In this document: positions 28,191 through 36,568 of the stretch, one piece after another | Position numbering within the stretch: the first letter of the stretch is position 1 | How the letters are laid out: each line of letters starts with the position of its first letter | NCBI GenBank assembly: GCA_902562875.1 | Contig: CACEVB010000002.1 | Location: forward strand, 80,941-144,940 | Origin: an uncultured Pelagibacteraceae bacterium | GTDB taxonomy: Bacteria; Pseudomonadota; Alphaproteobacteria; Pelagibacterales; Pelagibacteraceae | Reading direction: 5' to 3' | Length of the DNA stretch: 64,000 nt | Position numbers and translations under genes: made by a program | The notes under the pieces: model-generated | Told to the model about the DNA's origin: nothing | The model's input: the letters and a program-made list of their open reading frames with translations, nothing else | Database searches by the model: none

Positions 28191-29620
28191 CTCCATCCAC
28201 CAACTGATTTAACTTCTAAAAATTCATGAATACCTTCTTGACCTGCTTCTCTACCAATTCCTGAATGTTTAAATCCTCCAAATGGAGCATCAACTGCAAG
28301 TCCTGCGCCATTTACGTCAACCATACCTGATCTTAGTTTTCTTGCAACCCTTCTAACTTTTTCATTGTCTTTACTTTGAATATAATTTGCTAAACCATAG
28401 TTTGTATCATTTGCAATTGAGATTGCTTCTTCCTCTGTTTCGAATGGTATAACAGATAGAACTGGTCCAAATATTTCTGTTTGCGCTATCTCCATACTAT
28501 TATTTACATCTGCAAATACTGTAGGTTTTACATAATAACCTTTTGATAAGCCATTAGGTTTACCTAAACCTCCTGCTATAAGTTTTGCTCCTTCATCTAT
28601 TCCCTTTTGTATTAATTTTTGAATTTTTTCATGTTGAGTGTTTGATATTACCGGACCTATATGTTGCCCGTCTTTCTCTGGATCATCAACTTTAAAATCA
28701 TTAGCGAATTTTTTTAATTTATTTAAAGTTTCTTTATATATAGATTTTTCAACCAACATTCGAGTCGGTGCATTACATGATTGTCCAGAATTCCTAAAAC
28801 ATCTTGAAGCACCTCTTTCAACAGCCTCAGGATCTGCATCTTTGAATATTATGTTTGCTCCCTTTCCACCAAGTTCTAAACTTACTCTTTTAAAATCATT
28901 TGCTGCATTTTTTGATATTAAAGCACCTGCTCTTGTAGAACCAGTAAAGGAAATCATATCAATATCAGGATGAGATGTTAAAGCATTACCTGTTATTTCA
29001 CCATTACCATTTACTAAATTAAATACACCTGGGGGAAATTTAACTTCATCAATTATCTCCGCTAATATCATTGCAGATAAAGGTGCGAGCTCAGATGGCT
29101 TTAATACCATTGTACATCCGGCTGATAAAGCTGGCATTACTTTTAAACAAACTTGGTTCATTGGCCAATTCCAGGGAGTGATCAAAGCACAAACACCTTT
29201 TGGCTCATATATTAATCTTTGATTTGGTGCATGATCACCTAGTGGCTTTTCAAATTCAAACTTTTTTAAATATTTAATAAAACTTTTAGTATGACTTGCG
29301 CCAGCTCCCACTTGAAGTTTGGAAGCAAATTCTTTTGGAGCTCCCATTTCCATTGTTATTGTCTTTGCAAAATCATTCCATCTTTTTTTGTAATTTAAGT
29401 ACAAATTCTCGATAAGTTTAATTCGATATTCTTTAGAAGTTTGAGACCAACTTTCAAATGCATCTTTTGCTGATTTAACAGCTTTGTCGATATCTTCTTT
29501 ATTTCCAATTGAAATTACTGCACAATTTTCTTCTGTTGCAGGATTTATTACCTTTAGTTCATTTTCTTTTTCAGGGCTTACCCAATGACCATTAATATAA
29601 AATTTTTTTTTATCTAACAT
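28187..29620 (-). CDS. NAD(P)-dependent aldehyde dehydrogenase
   Basis: A 477-residue ALDH-superfamily enzyme. The catalytic Glu is in VSLELGGKGANI near residue 245, the catalytic Cys in FRNSGQSCNAPTR near residue 280, and the NAD-binding ITPWNWPMNQ and SFTGSTRAG segments are intact. The C-terminal PFGGFKHSGIGRE is typical. Substrate is unknown; adjacency to an agmatinase-like gene on the same strand suggests an aldehyde from polyamine or guanidino-acid breakdown (for example aminobutyraldehyde), which is inference. Confidence 0.92.
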   Translation of the reverse strand: MLDKKKFYINGHWVSPEKENELKVINPATEENCAVISIGNKEDIDKAVKSAKDAFESWSQTSKEYRIKLIENLYLNYKKRWNDFAKTITMEMGAPKEFASKLQVGAGASHTKSFIKYLKKFEFEKPLGDHAPNQRLIYEPKGVCALITPWNWPMNQVCLKVMPALSAGCTMVLKPSELAPLSAMILAEIIDEVKFPPGVFNLVNGNGEITGNALTSHPDIDMISFTGSTRAGALISKNAANDFKRVSLELGGKGANIIFKDADPEAVERGASRCFRNSGQSCNAPTRMLVEKSIYKETLNKLKKFANDFKVDDPEKDGQHIGPVISNTQHEKIQKLIQKGIDEGAKLIAGGLGKPNGLSKGYYVKPTVFADVNNSMEIAQTEIFGPVLSVIPFETEEEAISIANDTNYGLANYIQSKDNEKVRRVARKLRSGMVDVNGAGLAVDAPFGGFKHSGIGREAGQEGIHEFLEVKSVGGWS

Positions 29621-29634
29621 AATTAAAAAATATC

Positions 29635-30594
29635 TTATACGCTTTTTTTTGCAAATAAATTAATAATTTCATAAATTATAGTTGCTGCTGCTAGTGATGT
29701 AATCTCTGCATGATCGTAAGCAGGAGAAACCTCAACAACGTCTGCAGAAATTAAGTTTAAACCTGACAAACCTCTTAAAATATTTAAAATTTCTCTACTA
29801 GTCATGCCTGCAATTTCTGGTGTGCCTGTACCTGGTGCAAAAGCAGGATCTAAAACATCAATATCTATGGATAGATATAATGGGTTACTCCCTACCCTAT
29901 CTCTTATTCTTTTTATAATTTTATCAATACCTTGGCTTTGAAACTCATCACAATGAACTATTTTAAATCCAAAATCTTTGTCATTCTTTAAATCATCTCT
30001 ACTATATAACGGTCCTCTTATACCAACATGCATTGAGGCATTATCTAAAAATAAATTTTCTTCTCTAGCTCTTCTAAATGGTGTTCCATGAGTATATGGA
30101 GCGCCAAAATAGGTATCCCAAGTATCTAAATGAGCATCAAAATGCACTAGTGCAACTGGTCCATTAAATTTTTTATTGATCGCTCTTAATAAAGGAAATG
30201 CAATAGTATGATCCCCTCCAATACTTATAATGTTATTAACTTTGTTTAATAATTTTATTGCTCCTTCTTCAATTTGTTTTATTGCTTCGTCAATTTTAAA
30301 AGGATTACAAACTAGATCACCTGCGTCAGCCACCTGCAATACTTTAAATGGTTCCTCATCATAATTTGGATGATAATTTGTTCTTAAATGTCTAGATGCT
30401 TGTCTCACGCTCTGAGGTCCAAATCTTGCACCAGGTCTAAAACTAGTTCCTGCATCAAAGGGTATACCAACCACAGCTATATCGCAATCTTTGACATCTC
30501 TAATCTCCGGTAATCTTGCAAAAGTAGATGGACCCGCAAATCTAGGAACTTTAGTTCCATCAAGAGGTTGTACCGTATCCTGTTTTTTATTCAT
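29635..30594 (-). CDS. speB: Agmatinase/ureohydrolase family protein (SpeB)
   Basis: A 319-residue arginase-family manganese hydrolase. All metal-ligand motifs are present: GGDHTIAFPLL near residue 123, HFDAHLDTWD near 145, and SIDIDVLDPAFAPGTGTPE near 231-249. The family hydrolyses a guanidino group to urea; agmatine, guanidinobutyrate and guanidinopropionate are all possible substrates. It lies 14 bases upstream of the aldehyde dehydrogenase, consistent with a short degradative route. Confidence 0.9.
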   Translation of the reverse strand: MNKKQDTVQPLDGTKVPRFAGPSTFARLPEIRDVKDCDIAVVGIPFDAGTSFRPGARFGPQSVRQASRHLRTNYHPNYDEEPFKVLQVADAGDLVCNPFKIDEAIKQIEEGAIKLLNKVNNIISIGGDHTIAFPLLRAINKKFNGPVALVHFDAHLDTWDTYFGAPYTHGTPFRRAREENLFLDNASMHVGIRGPLYSRDDLKNDKDFGFKIVHCDEFQSQGIDKIIKRIRDRVGSNPLYLSIDIDVLDPAFAPGTGTPEIAGMTSREILNILRGLSGLNLISADVVEVSPAYDHAEITSLAAATIIYEIINLFAKKSV

Positions 30595-30612
30595 CGTTCT
30601 AGAGATAAATTA

Positions 30613-30726
30613 TTATTTTACAATAATTATAAGAAGGATGATCCAAGCAGCCGCATAGTAAAATGGCATGGCTTTTCTCCAATTAAATAATATTTTTTCA
30701 GCGGATTTACTTCTACTTTTTTTCAT
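30613..30726 (-). CDS. 37-residue single-span membrane miniprotein
   Basis: A small frame from ATG at 30726 to TAA at 30613. The first 19 residues are basic (MKKSRSKSAEKILFNWRKA), followed by a hydrophobic helix PFYYAAAWIILLIIIV ending in Lys, an ideal single transmembrane segment with positive-inside start. It precedes speB with an 18-base gap on the same strand. No family is recognised; the charge/hydrophobicity pattern argues for a real membrane peptide. Confidence 0.55.
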   Translation of the reverse strand: MKKSRSKSAEKILFNWRKAMPFYYAAAWIILLIIIVK

Positions 30727-30774
30727 ATAAATTTAATGTATCACATTCTTCAAATTTCCATAATAATTAAATAA

Positions 30775-31518
30775 ATGAAATTTTTACAAGTATTAATAAT
30801 TTTTTTGGTTTTCGGTATGAATACCTATGCTGATTCTATTTATTACTTAATTAAATTACCAAATTTAGAGATGGTCGATATTAATACTGGTAATCAAATA
30901 AAGACTTTTAAAACAAAAAAATATTTTAAAGTTGGCATTAAAGATAATAGCGTAGAATGCTACAGTCTAAGCGATAAGTTACTAAAAAATAGATATAATT
31001 TAATAAGAGAAAATCTCAGCATGTATAATGATGATTTTTTGAATAAAATTAATTTAAAATTTGTGGTTTTGTGTGAAGATTTAGAGGTAGCTTCGATACC
31101 GGCTCTAGGAGTTCCAAATCACCTCTTAAAAACAGTAATAATTAATATAAATACAGATGACTATAAATTGTCTAGAGTAATTCATCACGAGATATTTCAT
31201 ATAATTAATGATCAATATAAAAAATTATTTAATTACGACAAATGGAAAGATTTAAATTCTCAAGGTTTTCAATATCAAAATTGCTCCACCTGCACTGATA
31301 AATTTGGAATGCAGTTATTAAAAACAAAGGAAGGTTTTTTATCAGAATATTCTCAATCGGCAATAGGAGAGGATATGGCTGAAATATATTCTTTTTTAAT
31401 GACCAAAAATATAGAATTGAAGAAAGTAATACAACAAGATAAGGTTTTGAAAAAAAAAATAAACTTCATAAAATCAAATATATTATTAATAGACAAAAGT
31501 TTTAAATTTAATCTATGA
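30775..31518 (+). CDS. Secreted protein with HEXXH zinc-protease motif
   Basis: A 247-residue protein with an N-terminal signal peptide (cleavage near NTYADS). VIHHEIFHIIND at about residues 136-147 holds an HEXXH zinc-binding motif in a helix, and a downstream EDMAEIYSFLM segment gives a plausible third ligand Glu or Asp, in the arrangement of gluzincins. NCSTC provides two cysteines that may form a disulfide. No peptidase family is recognised. The end overlaps the cyclophilin gene by 4 bases, suggesting they act together in the periplasm. Confidence 0.6.
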   Translation: MKFLQVLIIFLVFGMNTYADSIYYLIKLPNLEMVDINTGNQIKTFKTKKYFKVGIKDNSVECYSLSDKLLKNRYNLIRENLSMYNDDFLNKINLKFVVLCEDLEVASIPALGVPNHLLKTVIININTDDYKLSRVIHHEIFHIINDQYKKLFNYDKWKDLNSQGFQYQNCSTCTDKFGMQLLKTKEGFLSEYSQSAIGEDMAEIYSFLMTKNIELKKVIQQDKVLKKKINFIKSNILLIDKSFKFNL

Positions 31519-32171
31519 TTAATAAAATTAAACAATCTAAGTCAGAGAAAATATTATTAATTTTTTTAATTACTTTATTTACTTTTAGTTTTGGGTCTTT
31601 TTTAATAATTAAAAATAAGTGTTTATTTGTTAAGAATTATGATCCAAACAAATTAAAATTTTTAAAACCAGAAAATATCGCTGTGCTTAAGGCACCATGT
31701 GGTAATGTAATTATTGAACTTTATCCAAAAATATCTCCAAAGTCTGTGAAAAGATTTAAAATGCTTATTGAGAATAATGAATACGATAATGTTGCTTTTC
31801 ATAGAGTTATCAAAAATGTATTGGTACAGTCTGGTGATATTGAATACGGCAAAAAAGAAAATTTAAATTATGCAAAGATTGGATATGGTAAATCAAAATA
31901 TGGAACTATAAATTCTGAAACAAAAAATAAATTTGAATTTCTAAGAGGAACAGTTGCTTTAGCAAGAACATATGAAAGAAATACAGAAGACACTCAATTT
32001 TTTATCTTGTTAAAAGATGCTCCTCTTTTTGAGGGGGAATATTCACCAGTAGGAAAAGTAAAGTATGGTTTAGAAGTTTTAAATAAAATTAAATATGACG
32101 ATAAAACTGAGTATATATTAAGGCCAGACTTTATAAAAACATTTAGAATGTTAAAAAATTTAATTAATTAA
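31515..32171 (+). CDS. Membrane-anchored cyclophilin-type peptidyl-prolyl isomerase
   Basis: A 218-residue protein with an uncleaved N-terminal transmembrane anchor at residues 13-33 and a periplasmic cyclophilin domain. Motifs are CGNVIIELYPKISPKSVKRF, AFHRVIKNVLVQSGD (with the catalytic Arg of FHRV), and DTQFFILLKDAPLF. Cyclophilins catalyse cis-trans isomerisation of prolyl bonds. It overlaps the HEXXH protein upstream and converges with the FadN-like gene by 12 bases. Confidence 0.88.
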   Translation: MINKIKQSKSEKILLIFLITLFTFSFGSFLIIKNKCLFVKNYDPNKLKFLKPENIAVLKAPCGNVIIELYPKISPKSVKRFKMLIENNEYDNVAFHRVIKNVLVQSGDIEYGKKENLNYAKIGYGKSKYGTINSETKNKFEFLRGTVALARTYERNTEDTQFFILLKDAPLFEGEYSPVGKVKYGLEVLNKIKYDDKTEYILRPDFIKTFRMLKNLIN

Positions 32172-34382
32172 TGGCTTACCTGTAGTCAGAGTATGATTAA
32201 TTCTATCTTGTGTTTTTTTCGTTTCTATCAATCTCATAAACGAGTCTAATTCCAACTTATATAATTCATCCTCAGAGAGAGTTTTGTCAATTGAGGTATC
32301 GCCACCACTAAGGACATTAGCTAATTCAGAACCAACTGTCATTCCATGATCTAATATAACATTATCGTTATATAATTTTTCAAGTAATTTTATCATTTTA
32401 TCTTTTAAAGGTTTTCCGGACAATTTAAATTTACATTCAGTATCTGGAATAAAATTTTTATTATCATTTATTAATTTTAATGCAGTGGGAAATAAACTGT
32501 TTCTATTCATAATTTTTTTATCACTTGGCATCAAATATTTTAGTGGTTCGGCCTCTATAGGTGAGCTAGCAGTCTTACCATATCCAATAATTTCGAAAAC
32601 TTTTAAGGGAGCAAAATCCGGATCTTTTTTTGACTCCTCAGATTGAGACCATCTCCATAACATTTCTTTACAACCTCCACCAGCTGGAACCAACCCAACC
32701 ATTGTTTCAACTAGCCCAACAACAATGTTAGTATGCGAAGCAACGAAATTACTCTGAACGAGAACCTCAAACCCTCCTCCTAAAGTAAGACCAGATGGTG
32801 CAGAAACGACTGGAAACTTGGAATATTTTAAATGTTTACAAGTTTCTTGGAAATATTTAATAAATTTTTCAACAGATTTTAAATCACCTTTGTTTACAAA
32901 GTCCATAGTGTAAGAAAGGTTAACACCTGCTGAAAATTGCATACTTTCATTAATTATTATAAGTGGTTTGTCAGTGGCATTTTTTAAACAGTCCATAGAA
33001 TTATAATCAAGTGCATTAGCTTTAGTAGTGAATTCAACAATATTATAGTCTTTAAATCGATAAATATTTGCTGATTTATTTTTATCAATTTTCATTGCAT
33101 ATGATTTTATTTTTCCAAGCGTTTCAATATCAGTATACAATTGTCTTTTTCCATAAAAATTTTCCTCATTAGATTTTGATAAATTTTCTAAAAATTTATT
33201 ATTTTTAATTTGACCTAGTCTTTCAAAAAAGTTTTTTGGACCTATCTCATTTAACATCTCAAATGGTCCCATTGCCCAATTAAAACCTAATCTCATTGCT
33301 TCATCAATATCATTAAATTTATCTGTGATACCAGGTACTAATGAAGAGGCATATGTAATTATTTTTGAGATAACTGACCATGAATACTTTCCATATTTAT
33401 CATCTCTATTAATTAATCCAACTATGTCAACAGTATCCATTTTTAAGTCAATTTTTTTAGATGAAGAATATTTTTCAGTATCGAGGTTGATTGCTTCTAA
33501 TACTTTGTCATTATTCGATTTATTTATTCTATAAAATCCACCTTTACCTTTTCTTCCAGTGTATCCTTCATTTATTAATTTTGTTATTAGTGGAATTTCT
33601 TTTGCTACATTTTGAAAATCATCTGTCTCGGGCAGTTCTTTTTTAAAACTTTTTAAAACATCAACCATTAAATCAATTCCTATCAAATCATATAAACCAA
33701 ATACTCCGGTTTTAGGTATACCCATTGGTCTTCCAAAAACTGCATCAGCTTCCTCTATTGACAACTTCATTTTTATTGCTTCTGTCATAGCAACTTGCAT
33801 TGCGTAAACACCTATTCTATTACCAAGAAATCCAGGTGTATCGTTACACACGATAGCCCCCTTTCCCAACTCTTTTTCACAAAAAATTTTTAAAGAATTA
33901 ATTTTATCTAAATCGTTATTTTCATTTTTAACAATCTCAAGTAATCCCATGTAACGGACAGGATTAAAAAAATGGGTAATACAAAAGTCTTTTTTTTCAT
34001 TGTCTGTCAGCTTTTCTGATAAAACCTTTATGGGTATCGATGAAGTGTTAGAAGATACTATCGCTCCCTCTTTACGATTTTTAAATATTTTTGAATATAT
34101 GTCATGTTTTATATCTATTCTTTCAACAACTGCCTCAACAATCCAATCTGCATCTTTAACAGTATCAAAATCTTCATTAATATTACCAACTTTAATATTG
34201 TTTATTTTTGACTTATCTATGAGTAAAGGAGGTCTTGATTTATGAATTCTCTCACGTGCTTTTTCGCTTATTTCCGTTTTTAAATCTAAAAGTGTTACAG
34301 GGACATCTGCATTACATAAATGTGCAGCTATTCCGCTTCCCATGGTACCAGAGCCGATGACAACTACTTTTTTGATTTCCAT
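32160..34382 (-). CDS. FadN-type 3-hydroxyacyl-CoA dehydrogenase/enoyl-CoA hydratase fusion
   Basis: A 740-residue bifunctional beta-oxidation enzyme. The dehydrogenase comes first: NAD-binding VVIGSGTMGSGIAAHL at residues 6-21, then THFFNPVRYMGLLEIV and NDTPGFLGNRIG. The crotonase domain follows at about residues 430-620, with APSGLTLGGGFEVL and GLVETMVGLVPAGGGC holding oxyanion-hole glycines and active-site Glu residues. This dehydrogenase-first order is that of FadN in Bacillus, opposite to FadB/FadJ of Escherichia coli. It lies 4 bases after the PotC-like gene and ends the operon. Confidence 0.9.
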   Translation of the reverse strand: MEIKKVVVIGSGTMGSGIAAHLCNADVPVTLLDLKTEISEKARERIHKSRPPLLIDKSKINNIKVGNINEDFDTVKDADWIVEAVVERIDIKHDIYSKIFKNRKEGAIVSSNTSSIPIKVLSEKLTDNEKKDFCITHFFNPVRYMGLLEIVKNENNDLDKINSLKIFCEKELGKGAIVCNDTPGFLGNRIGVYAMQVAMTEAIKMKLSIEEADAVFGRPMGIPKTGVFGLYDLIGIDLMVDVLKSFKKELPETDDFQNVAKEIPLITKLINEGYTGRKGKGGFYRINKSNNDKVLEAINLDTEKYSSSKKIDLKMDTVDIVGLINRDDKYGKYSWSVISKIITYASSLVPGITDKFNDIDEAMRLGFNWAMGPFEMLNEIGPKNFFERLGQIKNNKFLENLSKSNEENFYGKRQLYTDIETLGKIKSYAMKIDKNKSANIYRFKDYNIVEFTTKANALDYNSMDCLKNATDKPLIIINESMQFSAGVNLSYTMDFVNKGDLKSVEKFIKYFQETCKHLKYSKFPVVSAPSGLTLGGGFEVLVQSNFVASHTNIVVGLVETMVGLVPAGGGCKEMLWRWSQSEESKKDPDFAPLKVFEIIGYGKTASSPIEAEPLKYLMPSDKKIMNRNSLFPTALKLINDNKNFIPDTECKFKLSGKPLKDKMIKLLEKLYNDNVILDHGMTVGSELANVLSGGDTSIDKTLSEDELYKLELDSFMRLIETKKTQDRINHTLTTGKPLIN

Positions 34383-34385
34383 TAT

Positions 34386-35243
34386 TTAATTGATATTAAT
34401 TCCTCTAATTCTTTCTGATCTTCTTCTTAATAATTCAGCTGTAACAAGAATTAAAGTCGAAAGTATAATTAAACATGTCGCAACCGCAAGGATTGTTGGG
34501 CTTAATTGTTCTCTTAAGCCAGTCCACATTTGTATGGGTATTGTTGTATTTTCGAGACCAGCTAAGAATAATACGACTACAACTTCGTCAAAAGATGTCA
34601 CAAATGCGAATAATCCTCCTGATATAACACCTGGTAATATCAAAGGTAATGTTATTTTCATGAAGGTATTTACTGGGTCGCTTCCAAGGCTTGATGCTGC
34701 TCTAGTAACACTATGGTCAAATCCCGAGAGTGTGGCAGTGACTGTTATAACCACAAATGGAGTTCCTAATATAATATGAGCTAAAACTATACCCGTATGC
34801 GTAGCAGCTAAACCGACCTTTGCCATAAAGAAAAAAATTGCAACACCAGATATGATTAGCGGAACAATCATTGGTGAAATTAAAGTTGCCATAATCAAAC
34901 CCTTGTAAGGCATGTGTCTACTACTTAAACCTAGGGCTGCCGTTGTGCCTAAAACAATAGATCCAAGAGTTGCAAAAATAGCGATTATAAAACTATTCTT
35001 TGCCGCAAGACCCCAAGGGTTTTTAGTTCCATAAACCATATCCTCGTACCATCTAAGAGAAAATGCGTCAGGATCTAGCTTTTTCATCCCATCTGAAAAA
35101 ACTAAAAACTCTTCAGCATTAAAAGATAAAGGGAAAATAACAAATAAAGGAGCAATTAAAAAAATAAATACTCCAGCACAAAATATTAAATAAATGTAAT
35201 GCCATACTCGATATCTAATCTCTGTGTATTTAGGTAAAGCCAT
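34386..35243 (-). CDS. ABC transporter permease, PotC-like
   Basis: A 285-residue inner-membrane permease of the spermidine/putrescine (PotC/YdcV) type with about six spans. The EAA coupling loop is RAASSLGSDPVNTFMKITLPLILPG near residues 183-207. It starts 2 bases after the PotB-like gene and forms the second permease of the Pot-type importer. Confidence 0.9.
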   Translation of the reverse strand: MALPKYTEIRYRVWHYIYLIFCAGVFIFLIAPLFVIFPLSFNAEEFLVFSDGMKKLDPDAFSLRWYEDMVYGTKNPWGLAAKNSFIIAIFATLGSIVLGTTAALGLSSRHMPYKGLIMATLISPMIVPLIISGVAIFFFMAKVGLAATHTGIVLAHIILGTPFVVITVTATLSGFDHSVTRAASSLGSDPVNTFMKITLPLILPGVISGGLFAFVTSFDEVVVVLFLAGLENTTIPIQMWTGLREQLSPTILAVATCLIILSTLILVTAELLRRRSERIRGININ

Positions 35244-35245
35244 AA

Positions 35246-36499
35246 TTATCCTAACTTAATATTGTCAACTCCTACTAATTTATTATAAACCCAATAAATT
35301 GCTAGAACACCTACTAAAAGCATTAGGCCCATTGCTGATGCAAAACTCCAATCAAGTGTACTTTTCATATGAAATGCAATTTGGTTACTAATTAAAGTCC
35401 CTGAAGCTCCACCAACTAAAGCTGGAGTAATATAATATCCAATTGCAAGAATAAAAACTAATAAGCATCCTGCGCCTATCCCAGGTATTGTTAAAGGGAA
35501 ATAAACCTTCCAAAAAGCCACAAAAGGTGTACCACCTAAAGATTTACCAGCTCGCATTAGGCTTGGAGATATTGTTTTCATAACACTATAAAGTGGCAAA
35601 ACCATAAATGGTAAAAGAATTTGTGTCATGGCAACATATGTACCAGTTTTATTATACATCATCTCTGGTCTATTATCATCTGCGACTAATCCGATCCAAA
35701 CAAAAAAATCATTAACCACTCCTTGTTGCTGAAGTAGAATCATCCAACTTGCAGTTCTTACAAGTAATGATGTCCAAAATGGTAATAGAACACATATCAT
35801 TAGAAGGTTGCTGTATTTCATTGGTAACGTTGCCAATAGATGAGCAATGGGATATGCCATCAAAAAACAAAAAACAGTTACAAAAAATGCAACTTCTAAC
35901 GTTCTTAACCATAAAACTCGATGAATTCTTCTATCTTCTGGAACCTGAGTAATACTTCCACTTTCATCTTCAATTAAATCCATTCCTTTCAAGTATTTGG
36001 AGTAAGATATTTCTGGTGCTCTTCGTTTAATTGCTCTCCAGTACTCTACATTAGCCCATCTTTTGTGAACATCCATTATTTGTTCTTTATAATTACCTTC
36101 TTCAAACTTTTTCATTTTTCTTTGTAATTTTTTAAGAATACTTTTGAAACCATTTTTTTCATAGTTAAGTTGAGTTGCTAATTTTCCGAAGGTCTTTTCT
36201 TCAATTAATAATTTATAATCTTGATAAAAGGCTGCAAAAACATCTTCCTCTGGAAGCTCTTTTCCATCCCAACTTTCCATAGCTTTGTAAGTTTTTGGTA
36301 GCATATTGGTGACCATACGATCATCTACGCTTCTGAAAAGCATGTCACCTATTGGAAATACGTAAGTAATAATTATGAAAAATAACAACGGGCAGACTAA
36401 TAAAAAGGCCTTTATTTTATTTTTCTTTTCAGCTTTTTTTAGACTTTCCTCTAGTGGAATGCCGTCAGTAGTTAGAATTTTTTGTGTTTCAGAACTCAT
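35246..36499 (-). CDS. ABC transporter permease, PotB-like, with large inserted domain
   Basis: A 417-residue permease, far longer than PotB (about 275-285). After a first membrane span at residues 31-52 there is a hydrophilic stretch of roughly 130 residues rich in Lys, Glu and aromatic residues, placed in the periplasm, before the remaining spans begin near residue 190. The coupling loop RAGKSLGGTPFVAFWKVYFPLTIPG is standard. The insert could touch the binding protein; its role is unknown. The start lies 9 bases beyond a hairpin with U-tract. Confidence 0.87.
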   Translation of the reverse strand: MSSETQKILTTDGIPLEESLKKAEKKNKIKAFLLVCPLLFFIIITYVFPIGDMLFRSVDDRMVTNMLPKTYKAMESWDGKELPEEDVFAAFYQDYKLLIEEKTFGKLATQLNYEKNGFKSILKKLQRKMKKFEEGNYKEQIMDVHKRWANVEYWRAIKRRAPEISYSKYLKGMDLIEDESGSITQVPEDRRIHRVLWLRTLEVAFFVTVFCFLMAYPIAHLLATLPMKYSNLLMICVLLPFWTSLLVRTASWMILLQQQGVVNDFFVWIGLVADDNRPEMMYNKTGTYVAMTQILLPFMVLPLYSVMKTISPSLMRAGKSLGGTPFVAFWKVYFPLTIPGIGAGCLLVFILAIGYYITPALVGGASGTLISNQIAFHMKSTLDWSFASAMGLMLLVGVLAIYWVYNKLVGVDNIKLG

Positions 36500-36502
36500 A
36501 AA

Positions 36503-36531
36503 TAAAAAGGGCGGTTATAAATAACCGCCCT
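36503..36531 (-). terminator. Attenuator-like hairpin after Pot-type binding protein
   Basis: An 11-bp perfect inverted repeat, AGGGCGGTTAT at 36508-36518 and its complement at 36521-36531, is followed on the minus strand by TTTTT right before the PotB-like start. It has intrinsic-terminator form yet lies inside the operon, so partial termination is likely. Confidence 0.8.
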
Positions 36532-36568
36532 AAATATATTATATAATTTTAGTCTTTAAAACTTAAAA

